Shown here: positions 23,738 through 35,416 of the stretch, in pieces | How positions within the stretch are numbered: position 1 is the first letter of the stretch | Layout: each line of letters opens with the position of its first letter | Origin: Gyromitra esculenta | Taxonomy: Eukaryota; Ascomycota; Pezizomycetes; Pezizales; Discinaceae | Direction: 5' to 3' | Assembly (NCBI GenBank): GCA_038503075.1 | Contig: JBCAML010000022.1 | Span: forward strand, 372,001 to 436,000 | Length of the DNA: 64,000 bases | Translations under genes and position numbers: made by a program | Notes under the pieces: generated by a model | What the model saw: the letters and a program-made list of their open reading frames with translations, nothing else | The model's database searches: none | What the model was told of the DNA's origin: nothing

Positions 23738-24174
23738 GGCTGGTTAATTTTTGGTTCTTTTCGAGAGAATGATCTTCAGGTGGAAATTGGGATTGCCTGC
23801 CTGCTTGCTTGCTTACGGGATGGGGATAGTTACACGGTAGCACAACCGGCGGGGGAGGGGCAGCTCTAACGGTCCAGTTCAGACGTCAGACGGCATCCGG
23901 GTTACCCGGCCGTCGCTTGGAGAAGTTGGACTACCGCAGTGGGCTAGCTCGTCAAAGCGTTACCGCAACGGGCCTCGCATCCAATTGAGCCTCCAAGCTC
24001 CCTCCACGTTGTAGAAAAAGGAATCTCGCCCGCGATAGCTTCCTCTCCTTTTCTCTCTTCTCTTTTCTCTCCTCCTTTTCTTCTCTTCGATTCCTGCCAC
24101 TGACCAGTTCTTCATAATACTCAAAACCCTCAGCCCGAAAAGAAACAAACTAGTCAAAAGCAATACAACCCACA

Positions 24175-26459
24175 ATGGCGCCGATCCTCAAGAAATACGC
24201 AGCGATCCTTTTCGATCTCGACGGTATGCAACAGCCCACCCTTCCCTCCGTGGAATGAAAGCTTCGGTAAAGCTAAACACAGCATGATGCAGGAACTCTC
24301 ATCGACTCCACCAACGCCGTCATCGCACACTGGCAAAGGTTTCTCCCCCTTAACCCCCTCCCCCCACAATCGCCATCGCAAGAGAGAGAGAAAAAAAGAT
24401 ACGGAATAAAAAAACCTCACAGAAGCATAATGATTATTACTATTTCTACATTCGGTCATTACTCTTGTTAATTGCGCCCCCCCTCTTCTCTAACCGCGCT
24501 ACGCAATCCCACAGGTTTGGCAACGAGCACGGTATCGAGCCCGCGGTGATTCTCGCAAGCTCGCACGGACGGCGCACAATCGATGTTATCGCCCAATGGA
24601 AGCCTGAATTGGCGAATGCGGAATGTAAGTCAGGTCTGAGTTTCAAGAGTCATCATAGTCGTCATTTCGTTTTTTCTTCTTTCGTTTTTTTCGTTTGGTT
24701 TTTCGTTTTGTTATTATTTCTTCTTAGCCCGCTTCCCCACAACGAAGAAGGGGGGAAGGATGAAAAGGGAGCGGGGAAGAAAAGAACCGTTTCTACGTTT
24801 CACGAAATAATAACGTGGGAAAAGAAAAAAAAACCCTGGAGAGTCCCGAGAAAGAGGGTCTCTACAAAAATAATTAAACAAAACAAAAAAAGCACAACGA
24901 ATAAAACAATTGATAGCCGCCCGTTCTACTCTGATTCTTGTTACTAACGAAACCCACCCAGACGTCCGCCGGGTCGAAGCCGACATTCCGAAAAACAATG
25001 CGGCAGACGCAAAAGAGCTTCCCGGTAATTACCCTCTCTCCCCCGATGATCGGGTGGTTTCTTTCTTCCAAGAGACCGCGTGAGCCAACCAAACAGTTGA
25101 GCTGAGCCCTACAACTGCAAACATCACACACATACGAAAAAAAGAAAGCATGGACTAATTCACCTGACCCCGTTTGCCTGGTGGTCGAGGAGGGAGGGGT
25201 GGGAGCAGTGTTTTTCTGAAACTTCCCCCTCGTCCCCCGGGCTTGGGTCTTGGGAAACCACCCCCAACAGGCGCAAGAACTCTCATATCACGGTTGGAAT
25301 CAACCGGGAGCAAATGGGCCATCGTGACCTCTGGAACTATGTCTCTGGCCGAACCTTGGGTAAAGGTTAGTCTTGTTACTTTTTTTTCTTTCTCTCTTTG
25401 CACTTTCGTTTAATTACCCCTCCTACGCAATTGGAGAGAGAATGAGAGTCAGTTGGAATGATTCGTTATCGTCGATCTTTTTTTTTTCTTCCCTTCCTCA
25501 AATAGATATCACGGTTTTTTTTTTCTACCAACAATTCCTTTCCCCGGTCTTTTGTGTCCCCAGCACCAGTGTCCTGGTAGTGGGTAACGGGTTAATTGAA
25601 ACCTGTTGGAACTTTTTTTGTTTTGCCTCCCAAAAATTATACAGCACACACCCCTGGGGGGTTTTTTTTCCAGCGATGGGGTAAAGGTGGCTGGCTAGGA
25701 GAGGAAGGAGACAGAGTGGATACCAACAGGTACCACCGCGTCTTGCGCTCAAACCGGTGTTGTGGTAATGGGGCCATTGTGATGTTGGATTTTGTTTCTG
25801 GTTCTCGTTTCCCCAAAACTGGGCATTTCCTTCATCTCCCCAGTTATCTGTTTCCTCACCCCTCCCAACCCCATGCCACCGATGCTTCGGTAGTGGGAAC
25901 CGGCAGGAAGGGCCATACTTATTCTCCGAGCAATTTTGGGGGCCGCGGGAGCTCAGCCTGTTTGCGGGTGTGAAAGATGGGCTGAGAGGGAAGAGCTGGG
26001 TTGGGTTGGATTACCACTTCGTCGGGGAACATGTTGGTTAACGAGGTATTATTGGGGGAACAGATAATGGGGTTTCCGACTCCCAAAGTGTTTGTGACGG
26101 GCGACAGCGTTGGGCATGGGAAGCCGGATCCGGAAGGTAAATGCGCTCTCTCTCTCAGCTCGCAGCCCTATAGAACTAAACCCGACAATCTAGGATATCT
26201 CCTTGCCCGCAGGCTTCTCGAGATCCCCGAGGACGCCGCGGTGCTCGTGGTCGAAGACGCACCTGCCGGTATCCGCGCGGGCAGAGCTGCAAACTGTGAT
26301 GTTGTTGGCTTGCTGACGAGTCATGAGCGAGTCGAGGTCGAGGCGGCCAAACCAGACTTTGTCCTAGGCAATCTTGAGAGCGTTGAGTTTGTTGGCATGG
26401 ATAAGACGGATGGAGGGGTGTTTGTGTTGATTGGTGATCCGAGTGAGGAATTGAATTAG
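24175..26459 (+). CDS. HAD-family sugar/glycerol phosphatase (Gpp1/Dog1 type)
   Basis: Seven exons, join(24175..24223, 24293..24338, 24515..24624, 24962..25024, 25271..25365, 26064..26136, 26194..26459), giving 233 residues (yeast Gpp1 is 250). HAD motifs are intact: motif I ILFDLDGTLIDS with nucleophile D14 and acid/base D16; motif II VTSGT (S110); motif III GKPDPE (K141); motif IV VVEDAPAGIRAG (E166/D167). The cap-domain HGRRTIDVIAQWKPELA matches the HGWRTYDAI region of glycerol-3-phosphatases and 2-deoxyglucose-6-phosphate phosphatases. The product is likely a cytosolic Mg2+-dependent phosphatase making glycerol from glycerol 3-phosphate, or acting on sugar phosphates; substrate cannot be fixed from sequence alone. 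Intron 5 is 698 nt, far longer than the others. Assigned with high confidence to the family, moderate to the substrate. Confidence 0.9.
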
Positions 26460-29400
26460 ATTAGCTCGTTAGGTAGGTTGCACCTGTTTGTTCTAGTTTT
26501 ATTTCATCTTATTAGAGATGGTCTAGTCTAGTTAGTTAGCTGTTTGTTTCATGCGGAGGTTTTTTTATTTAGACAGAGCGAACAAGCATAGAATACGCAT
26601 AGAGTAATCTAGAAGTCAATCCCTGGATTCTAAGAGAAGAGAGAAGGGGGTGGCACACGGAGAGAAAAGTCATCGGGAATTCAACTCAAGGGGGGGTCAA
26701 GTCGGTAAATTGGTAATAAAACACAGATTAGAGAAACGTTTTCGGTCGTGGCGGTTGTCGTAAATACTTCAATTTCAAACCCAGAACGGTTTCGGTAAGT
26801 TGTGCTGAGAAATACAAAAAACAGACCACCTACCTACCCTATCCTACTCCAATTTCAGTCATACGAGTTTGCTCCGAAAGCCGGCGAGAGGAAATAAAAA
26901 AGGGCGGGCGGGTTTCTCGGAATGAAGGGGTTCGGCGACTCTTTATCCAGTTCTCATCGCCGGCTTCGAAATCCATATTGACCAAGACTTCAATATATTA
27001 ACGACGTCGACGCCACGCGAAGGGTGATGCAAGGCTGGTTAATATACACCTCCCTATCGTACAAAAGCTATTATCCAAAAGCATGTGTGTAAATCTGGCT
27101 CATGGCCTTTTCCGGGGAACCCGGGCGACGGTCTGTTTTTTCGCTACGAAGTAGTTGTGGGGAATTGCTAGGTATGCAGGGGGTTGAGTGATAGACGGTA
27201 TTAAACAGCGGAAGTAGATGTGACTTACAAATGCCCTTGATGGATCAGAGCGAAGACAAGGCTATGTTTTTGGAGGATTATAAAACTCAGATACTCAACC
27301 GAGGTCTATCTCTATGATACTATCTCGTCGGCTTTTTTTACCATCGATTTAAGTCTCTAAATGTAGTACGAGAACGTGATTAGGATTCGGTTTCTGGTGT
27401 GTTTGACCGACATTGATGACGGGATCCCGTCAGCCTGTGCGATGGAAAGATGGAGGGAAAAAGAGCCGACCAATCAAGGGAATACGGAGAATATGTCTAA
27501 ATTGTCAAACCGGTCCTTTTAATAGAGCAGAGGTGTTTGTTCCTGGCCGATCGACAACTGAAGTCAAGGTTTCGACCGGGAAACGAATCTTACAGAATCC
27601 TCTATCCATAAGCGGGTTCATAGGGTTACTCGGTAGAGCAGCACAGCCCAATCAAGTAATCAGCCATTATTGATCCTGACAAACGAAGGAGGCTCGAGGG
27701 AACAAACCCCCACGAGGAATGGAATTCGGCATCTAATCGCCCCTCCTGGCAGCATCTCCATGCCTTTACCTTTACGAGAAAAGGGCTGTTTAGTTATTTG
27801 TCATGTCACGTCACGTACGTCAGGAATGAAAATAGTTAGTGAGCTAGGGGAAGGACATCCTTCCACCATATCACAGCCCCGGTAAAACTTCGGCCAATTT
27901 CACCATTAACCTTTTAGCGAGTCTGGCGCGCAGGATGCATCACATAACCACCTCACGCTAATGTAGCATGTAGGTATGTATGTTGCTCGGACTCGCATAC
28001 GGCTCTTTGGAGTCCTTGAGCCCCTACAAATTGTAGCGAGAGAGCAGAGATGAGCCTCGAGAGACAGTTTGTTCCTGCGATGCGCCTGGCTGATCTCTTT
28101 AGCTGACTGGCAAGCGGATCGCGTCGCGTGGGAGGTCACCAATCTGGCCCAATTTGATATTCGACTTCTTCTTGGCTTGTGCCTAGGCTCATGAAATCAG
28201 CGGACAAGACCACGATCGTAGCGATGGGATGAGATGAGAGCAGCTACGCTATAGCTGAGCAGGTAAGGGCGTAGCAAGTACAGTGCTCCATTGCAGCACT
28301 CTAGGAGAAAGCCGAGACGAAGTGAGAGTTCAATTTCCTCGCTGGGCAGATGACCGTTGACTGATGAGGGGTTGCTCAGGGATGCCGAGGGAGTGGTGGC
28401 TTATGCACAGCTCGTACCTGCTTTTCGCCGCAAAGTTCCATGCCCATCGCCGCCGGTGCTGGGTGCCACCAGGGCCATTACCTATGTGGCGTTTTTCTTG
28501 ACGTATGTACATGTAGGTACGAGCTAGCAGGCAATCAATAGGGGGGCCACGACATACGAGTCCCAGTCCTTCCCCTGGGGCTGGGTCTTCACGATGGCCG
28601 GTACATGGCCGGTGTAGAGTGCATCACATCCAAAGTAGAGTAGAGTACATGTATGCACCTCCACGCTAGCCCCGCGGCCTGGAGAGCTCCCGCCCCGGTC
28701 ATTTTTAGTGCCTATTTCGCTTGAATTCTCGTCAGCCTTCGCACTGACCGCTAAGCGAGTTTCTTCCCCAAGAGCCTCAGGAACGGACTCTGGGACCAAC
28801 TCTGCCCATCTGGCTGCAACTGACACAGCCATCCATCAATCTATCCATCACGTTTGGCAGAAGCAAACTGTTATCGGGACGCTCTTGATAGTGGAATTCA
28901 GGACCGAGTGGGTAAGTCAGACCAGGGTCTATGCCTTTTTGCGGCTACCAACGATAGTTTCATTAGACACTCTCGGGAACCTTTGATTGATTATATGTCT
29001 ACTGTGCCACGCGTGTGTGTCGCTCGTATGTGTGCTTGTGTGATGAGTAAGAAGCAGGTACACTGTGCAACTCCACAATTTGTTTGTCAATCACCGGTCA
29101 TGGAACGTGACCATTTCCTATTATATTACAAGGCAGAGGCCATATCTCCATATAGAAACTGCCAAGCTGACGATTTGGTCGAATGGGGTCGAATGGGGTC
29201 ATGCAGTGAGCGAAAGAACCAATAAACTGCAGTCCAGCCGCGGGTTGCATGAATTTGGACCGTCCATCCCTGACTTTCCACCGCGTTGGGTCTGGTGGGG
29301 CTGCCCCAAGATGAACTGGATTAAACTGAATTGAATTGCTGAAGACTCAGCGACGGTCCAAGCCTGGCCGCCGACGAGAAAAAGATGTAGCCCTGTGTGA

Positions 29401-30348
29401 GATGCTACACAGATCCAGTCAAGTTTCCATCCCGAATCTGCGGTTCCGCCAATAATCGACAAGCGCTAGGACTGCATGACTGCCCGGGTCCGTTCACGAT
29501 CGTCTTAGTTCTCACTTCTCGGAGTCGTAGCCTGGAAAATGCGTTGAATGTTCTATGACCTGTCTATCAAACCGATGTCACCAATCAGATCTCACTGTAT
29601 TTTAAGTCGGGTCTGTGTCTAACGTGCTGCGGTTCCTGCGCCTTTTGGGAGCCCGCAGAAGACTTACTTTTTTTGTTTTTGTTTGGGTGGTGGATCATTC
29701 TTTCAGCGAAGGACCAAAAGGTTGCCCGCAACGGACGAACAGACCTTCTTGGGGGAGTGGGATCAACTATGGAGGGAAGGAGGGTGGTGGTGACGACTGA
29801 GACCGTGATGCGCAAGCCTAACTTCCATCAAGGGAGGGAGGGAGGGGGAGGGTGGGTAGGGTGGTGGTGGGAAGGGATGTGAAGGGGATGAAGACTCCTT
29901 CTCTCAATTGAATTTGCCTCTGTCTGCCTGTCTCTGCTGCCCTCTCATAAGAATCGTGTAGCCCCGCCCCGCTTCGTCCATCTCCTGGCGTTAGGTATTC
30001 ATCGTGCATTCATTTTCTGGAGTTTAGTAGGCAAACCCTACCTCTCTCCCACCACCACCATCACCAACCTCACTCACTACTTCAACCTCCCCCCAATCCA
30101 CATCCACCACCCACCTTCTCTTCCACTCCCATATCCATCTCCGCCATCAACAGCTATCCGGCCACTCTCTTCGGACTGTATTTATTTATTTGTGCTTACC
30201 ACCTCCACTATATATCACCCTTCGTGTACCTGCCTTTATCAGCACAGACAATCTCTTTAGCTTCGTTTATTACATACTCTGCTGCATATTCCATCTATAA
30301 TTCGCGTTTCGTGTAAAGCGTACCTGGCTTCTACCATACACAGCCGCA
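26460..30348. other. Intergenic, no gene recognised
   Basis: About 3.9 kb without supported coding sequence. It contains two TACATGTA octamers 138 bp apart (28508 and 28646). The last 400 bases (30030-30348) are pyrimidine-rich and probably form promoter and leader of the homeodomain gene. Confidence 0.45.
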
Positions 30349-30491
30349 GTAAGTGCGTCATAGACCACAAGGCGGGTGATTGACAGGGACTCGGTGACAA
30401 CTTCCATTGGACAATGCTAACGTATGTCTAGTAGATCCTAATCCGATATCCCCCAGTCGCTTAAGTATTGTCACCTGGTTCAACGCTACAG
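30349..30491 (+). other. Probable 5'-UTR intron of the homeodomain gene
   Basis: A GTAAGTGCG donor at 30349, a perfect GCTAAC branch sequence at 30416-30421 and a CTACAG acceptor ending at 30491, seven bases before the start codon. If this intron is retained or spliced at an earlier acceptor, two very short overlapping reading frames (30414-30431 and 30424-30441) would sit upstream of the main start. Confidence 0.5.
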
Positions 30492-30497
30492 CTCAAC

Positions 30498-32824
30498 ATG
30501 GATTCCCTACAGTCGTCCAATTTGTTCCCGGACTTCTCCCAACCCGACCTGCAGCACCTACTGCAGCACTTTCACCAGCAGGAAAATGCGAGCCGTTTTG
30601 CCTCATCTGTTTCTTCATCATCATCCCTGCACCCCACATATGCGACTTCTTCTTCGTCCTGCGTTCTCCCGTCCTCGCCACCACCCTTATCTCTCTCGCG
30701 TCGAGGTTCCGCTTGCAGTACCAGCTCTACTGGTGACGAGATCGTGACCGTCGAACCTGAAGATTCCCCGAGAACACGCTTAACGCGCGAACAGATCCTT
30801 TTGCTTGAAAGGCAATTTTCAGAAACTCCCAAGCCAAACACTAAGGTTCGACGGGCGTTGGCCGAGACTACAGGACTTTCTATACAGCGCGTCGGGGTGA
30901 GTAATGCATATGAATAGATATAGCCCAATCCCACCCACAGTCCGTTTTCTGATTTCGGATTGGTATCCGGCAAAATAAAATAATAATCTTAACTGCTTTT
31001 TTTTTATTACGTGCATGAACGTTTTTTTCTCTCGTTCGCTCGTTCGCTTCGCTCTTATATACATATATACTTACTTAATCCTCTTTCCTCTAGAACTGGT
31101 TTCAAAATCGACGTGCAAAAGCGAAACAGCAGAAAAAACTGGAGGAACAGCACACTAGACAAATACTCGAATCGGCTGGCCGACGGCGAGCAACAGAACC
31201 ATCCTCACCGGTTTCCTTCAATCCCTCACTTCCGGCACATCTCTACTCGGCGGATAACTCGAAGGTTACTACTGCCACTGTAACCCCGAAACCGCGACGA
31301 ACAAAGTCAATAACTGAGCTGCCGAAAACCCCCGCTACTAGATTTCAGGAATCCATGAGTTCCTCCTCACCCTACGACTCGCCTGCACAGGCAAGCTACG
31401 CATCTCTGGCGCGCTCAATAGCACAGGCCGCCGCCGCCGCTGCGCGCGCAAACTCCGCAGGAGGGTTTCTAGAAAGCGATTACGGGCTTCATCAAAGCTT
31501 TTGCTTTGGAGGGCAGGACGCTCCCTACTCTCAGGGCCAAGATGGTACTCAAAGCCCATGGCCCATCTCGCATTTCTCTGATTACGGCTCCAGCAATGCC
31601 ACACCACTATATACACCAACACCTGCCGGTCAACTCGAAGACCCCTTCGAATACGATTGTATGGCACAATCTTCCGGCACTGAGAATATAGATACTGATT
31701 CTGGGTCATTTGATGGATACGAGTATCCAGTTGAAGACTTCTCCGCTTTCGCAGCAGCAATCCACATGAATAGCATGGCCAGTACCTTTTCCCTACCACC
31801 GGCGCCACCAGGGAGATTTGTGAGAGAAAAGTCGGTTGGTCCTCTCGATGAGCCCAACCCTTGGGGTGAACCGCATCCATATCATTTCGTTCGCCGTGAT
31901 TCGTGTCCTGGTGAATTCATCGAGGCTTTCGGGTCCGTTGAGATTCAACAAGAGCCATTTCAACTACCTATTGAGCCTTCTCAATCCGAGTCGCAAGACT
32001 CCCTCGCTGCTAGGCGTCGAAGACCAAAACCGGCACCGTTAGGTCTAGCTAGCCTTCATCGCCGCGACTCCACTACAAGCGCCTTCCCCCAGTCTGCAAG
32101 AGAGCCGAAAACTAGCTATCTATTGCAACCTGCGACGCCTATGCGCCGAATCAAGTCTACTGGTGCTAGTCTAAACAAACGTGGCGGTGGGGTTTCTAAG
32201 GTGTCCCCTCCGACTTCTCCTATCGACTTCAAACGATTTTCGGATTATCCTTTCTATGACGAAAACTACACTATGGAAGGCGCCACGATTCGACCTTGCG
32301 CTTCAAGCTCCGTAAAAGCTCCAGGTTCCATGCCTCTTTCGCAGCTTTTTAACCATCAGTCTGGTGCGCCCCCAACACCTGTATCGCCTGCCGATTCGGA
32401 AAGCTCTCATGATGGTGCCTCACAGCAAAATCCCTCTCTTATGGAGCCTGTTGCTATTAAATTTGAACAAAATAGCCACAACAAGGCCGCCATTGAGAGT
32501 CAAATATCACCTCCTGCGACTCCTTCCAACTCTACAGAGGCCAAACAGGACGTGGAAGAGGAGGATATTGACGACATTACCCCTAGGATTGGCTTTCCAG
32601 CATCGTCGCCTAGTTGTGATCAAGACCTCTCATCCATTCCACGAGATTTTTACAGCAATGAATCAGCGATGATGGATCTGTTCACGTACAGCATGGTGTC
32701 TGCGGAAGCCATGTCGTCGGACAGTGGGAGCAGTGAGGTGTTTATGAGAGAGGAAGCGTTTCCATTTGAGAGGTTTCTAGCGCAATCGGGAACGGCGAGC
32801 ATGTGTGCGGACAATATGTTTTAG
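30498..32824 (+). CDS. Homeodomain transcription factor
   Basis: Two exons, join(30498..30896, 31094..32824), giving 709 residues. The homeodomain lies at about residues 92-152: RTRLTREQILLLERQF for helix 1, KVRRALAETTGLS for helix 2, and recognition helix QRVGNWFQNRRAKAKQQ with W48, F49, Q50, N51 and R53 in canonical numbering. The intron (GTGAGT..TCTAG) splits the recognition helix between positions 46 and 47. Upstream is a Gln/Ser-rich N terminus (DLQHLLQHFHQQENASRF). Downstream is a long Ser/Pro-rich region with an alanine run (AQAAAAAARANSAGG) and acidic segments (VEEEDIDDIT) that could activate transcription. It should be nuclear, binding TAAT-type DNA sites. Fungal homeodomain proteins of this kind regulate development or phosphate and secondary metabolism; which one is unknown. 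I cannot tie it to a named gene. Confidence 0.88.
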
Positions 32825-34789
32825 ACGGTGTGTTGTGTTACGAAGGAGTTATTTCTTATTTTTATGGTTTTCTTATGGGGGAGTTTTTTATTTACGGACT
32901 GGGCTTTTTTTCACATTTTTTCACACTTGGTTTTTTTTTTTAGTGATTTTTTTTATATGAAAGGTGGTACACGTCTACGGGTTTTTCCTATCTCGTTTGG
33001 TTTTTGGTTGGTTTTTTATTTATTTGTAGTCCGACTATTGCTTCCACTTTTATACCAATGGCGACGCTTTCTTACTACGCACTGCTTTTCTTTGTCGTAT
33101 TTTTAACCCAATCTCTTATCACTCCACGCTGCTGTGTTAGTCTTCCGGAAGGCTTCACAGAGGGTTTTCATTTGTTTGCTTGGGTTTCTTATCATTTGAT
33201 ATTATTGGTCTTTTAGTTCTAGTTCTTAGTTTTTGGGACTGTATCAGTCATGCATATTTTGCGACAGTCACACCAAGGGGGCTGTAAGCCATCTTTGCTA
33301 CCTCGTGGTATTTTTATTTATTGTGCTGTCAGGAGGGATATAAATTAAATAAATAAATCATACATTGTTTGAGGGAAGAGGAAAAATAATTTTCTACATG
33401 CTTCCTTTCAAGTCGGATAGGGCCCAGAGATTAGAATCACGACATGCCACTCGTCTCCGCACACCCACTATCCAGTACCATGCTGTCGTGCCTGAGGCAG
33501 GACCGGTAGGGCTGTTTCAGAAAAAGCGCATTTGTCTCTAATTTCTGATGAGCGATTACTCAGATATGTAATCGACTGTCTCGCACTTCCAGTTACCGTA
33601 CGCGTGTTATATACATGTAGCTGATCACTTTTTTTTTATCATTAACATAGCCATACCAGGGTCTAGGGAGTCTTTCTGACTGTATGTTACGTATGTTACA
33701 TACATACATATATACGTATAGATATATATAGCAAATACATGTATATATCCTGGCACAGAGTGTTATTACAATACCAAAGCAACCTATCTGCCTCACGACC
33801 TCTCACTCGACAGCACTGACCGCTAGCTATAACGCTGGAATGCATACGTACTATCAGCCAGTCAGCCAGCCAACTGGATAGTGTAGTTTTTTTTTTGCAT
33901 CTTCAGCCCCTCCCCCTCCCAAAAATCGGTATGTCTCTCTCTTTTTTTTTTCTTTTTTTTTTCTTTCTTTCTTTCACTCCCTTCTACTACATTATCTATA
34001 TATCAGCTCACATTTTTTTTTAAATTCTATATATCGCATATATTTAATAATAACCGCAATGATGAGAATTTCAAATTCGGTTTGTCTCTCGGCTAAACAT
34101 AATTTGTGGTGCAATTTCGAAAAGACGACCCGTTTTAGAATAGGGGGAGGAGGGGGAGGAGGGGGGAGGTTTTTTTTTTTGTCTTGTATATCATATTTAT
34201 TGTGTGTGGTTGGATAAATTGAAGCTTTTTTTCCGGAGGGAATTATTATATATTGAATTTTATGAGGAAGATGAAGGAAGAATAGTTAGCTAGCCAGCCA
34301 GTTAGTTAGTTACATAGCAGGGTTATGCATACCCGTGGGGGGGACGGGGAAGCGCTGTTCGGAAGTGGGGGGGAAACGAGGAAAAGAGGCGCTCGAGTCA
34401 GGACCAGGGGCCTTGCGATAAGGGTCTGGGTTTCGGGTGGAACGGGTTTCTGGTGAAGTGGTGGAATGGCGAATAGGCGAGCAGCCCGGGGAAAAGAGAA
34501 AGCGCAACACAGACAGGTACAAGGCTGGTAAGGCGGCAAATCTACAGGAACCTGGGGAAAAAAGGTACAGCGGTGACGCCCCGCAGCCTACTGGCATTCT
34601 GCCTGGCTGGTTTTTTTATTTATTCTCGTTTTTTTTATTTGCTCTTATGTGGTACCAGAGTGCGTTTTACAAGGTATGTAGGGCACTCTGCTTTTTGTAC
34701 TACCAGGGTTCTCTTTTATTTATTTTATTTTTTTAGGAATCTCGTGTGATCTACCATGCCTACCGCTTAATACTGCAGTTGTTTTTAAG
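32825..34789. other. 3' flank of homeodomain gene and intergenic
   Basis: T-rich 3' flank followed by low-complexity tracts (T and CT runs at 33890-33975, G-rich at 34140-34170). Two TACATGTA octamers lie at 33612 and 33736. Open frames here have no recognisable motif. Confidence 0.45.
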
Positions 34790-35416
34790 ATGCGGCGCAT
34801 ATATAATCTATTGCGGGCTCATGCATTCGTGCGACATCGGGATTGCGTCTTTACTAAACGGCACGAAATGCGGTCCGTCCGATCGAGAGCCCAAGCGCTG
34901 CGCACGCGGGGGGGGAGGTTGAAAAAAACTAATTACCCCGGGTGTCGGCAGGGATTTAATCACTACGAGGTGTCTGGACGCTCGAGATGCTTCGTACGTG
35001 GTATCTGTTTCGTCTGGGAGGAGGTGGAGAAACATTGGCTTCGGCTACACTCACTACAGTCTGGTCCTTTGAAACCTCCCATAGCTCATGAGATCTCTGG
35101 TATTCTCGCCTACGGAATTACGGGTTCCAGATCGTATTGCATCGGCTATAGCCTTCTATCAGTCTCAAAACAACATGTCTCTCGAGGTTTGTTGCCTTTG
35201 GAGACGTCACCGCGAGACAAACCGATTCACTCACGGACGTTGGTTCAGGCTACACTGGGAATCCATATCCGCTATTACCCCACATCATCCCGCTATCATT
35301 CCTCTCCGGGCGCAATAAGGAAGACCGTTCACGCTATCGAGGGTCATCGTCAAATCACAGAGCAGCAGTTGGACATACATCCGACACCTATCGAAACTGC
35401 TGGTCTTCCGTGCTAG
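34790..35416 (+). CDS. Open frame of 208 codons, unrecognised, doubtful
   Basis: An ATG-initiated frame of 627 bases without a stop, unusually long for the surrounding non-coding sequence. It is basic (many Arg, His and Lys) and has no membrane segment, repeat or motif that I recognise. A second overlapping frame (35088-35318) is equally plausible, which argues against either. No splice sites or neighbours help. It is listed only because of its length; a chance open frame is the more likely explanation. Confidence 0.15.
   Translation: MRRIYNLLRAHAFVRHRDCVFTKRHEMRSVRSRAQALRTRGGRLKKTNYPGCRQGFNHYEVSGRSRCFVRGICFVWEEVEKHWLRLHSLQSGPLKPPIAHEISGILAYGITGSRSYCIGYSLLSVSKQHVSRGLLPLETSPRDKPIHSRTLVQATLGIHIRYYPTSSRYHSSPGAIRKTVHAIEGHRQITEQQLDIHPTPIETAGLPC

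Noticed and set aside
25596..25973. 125-residue frame inside the long HAD-gene intron.
   Set aside because: No motif; composition follows the G- and T-rich intron, and the flanking exons join correctly without it.
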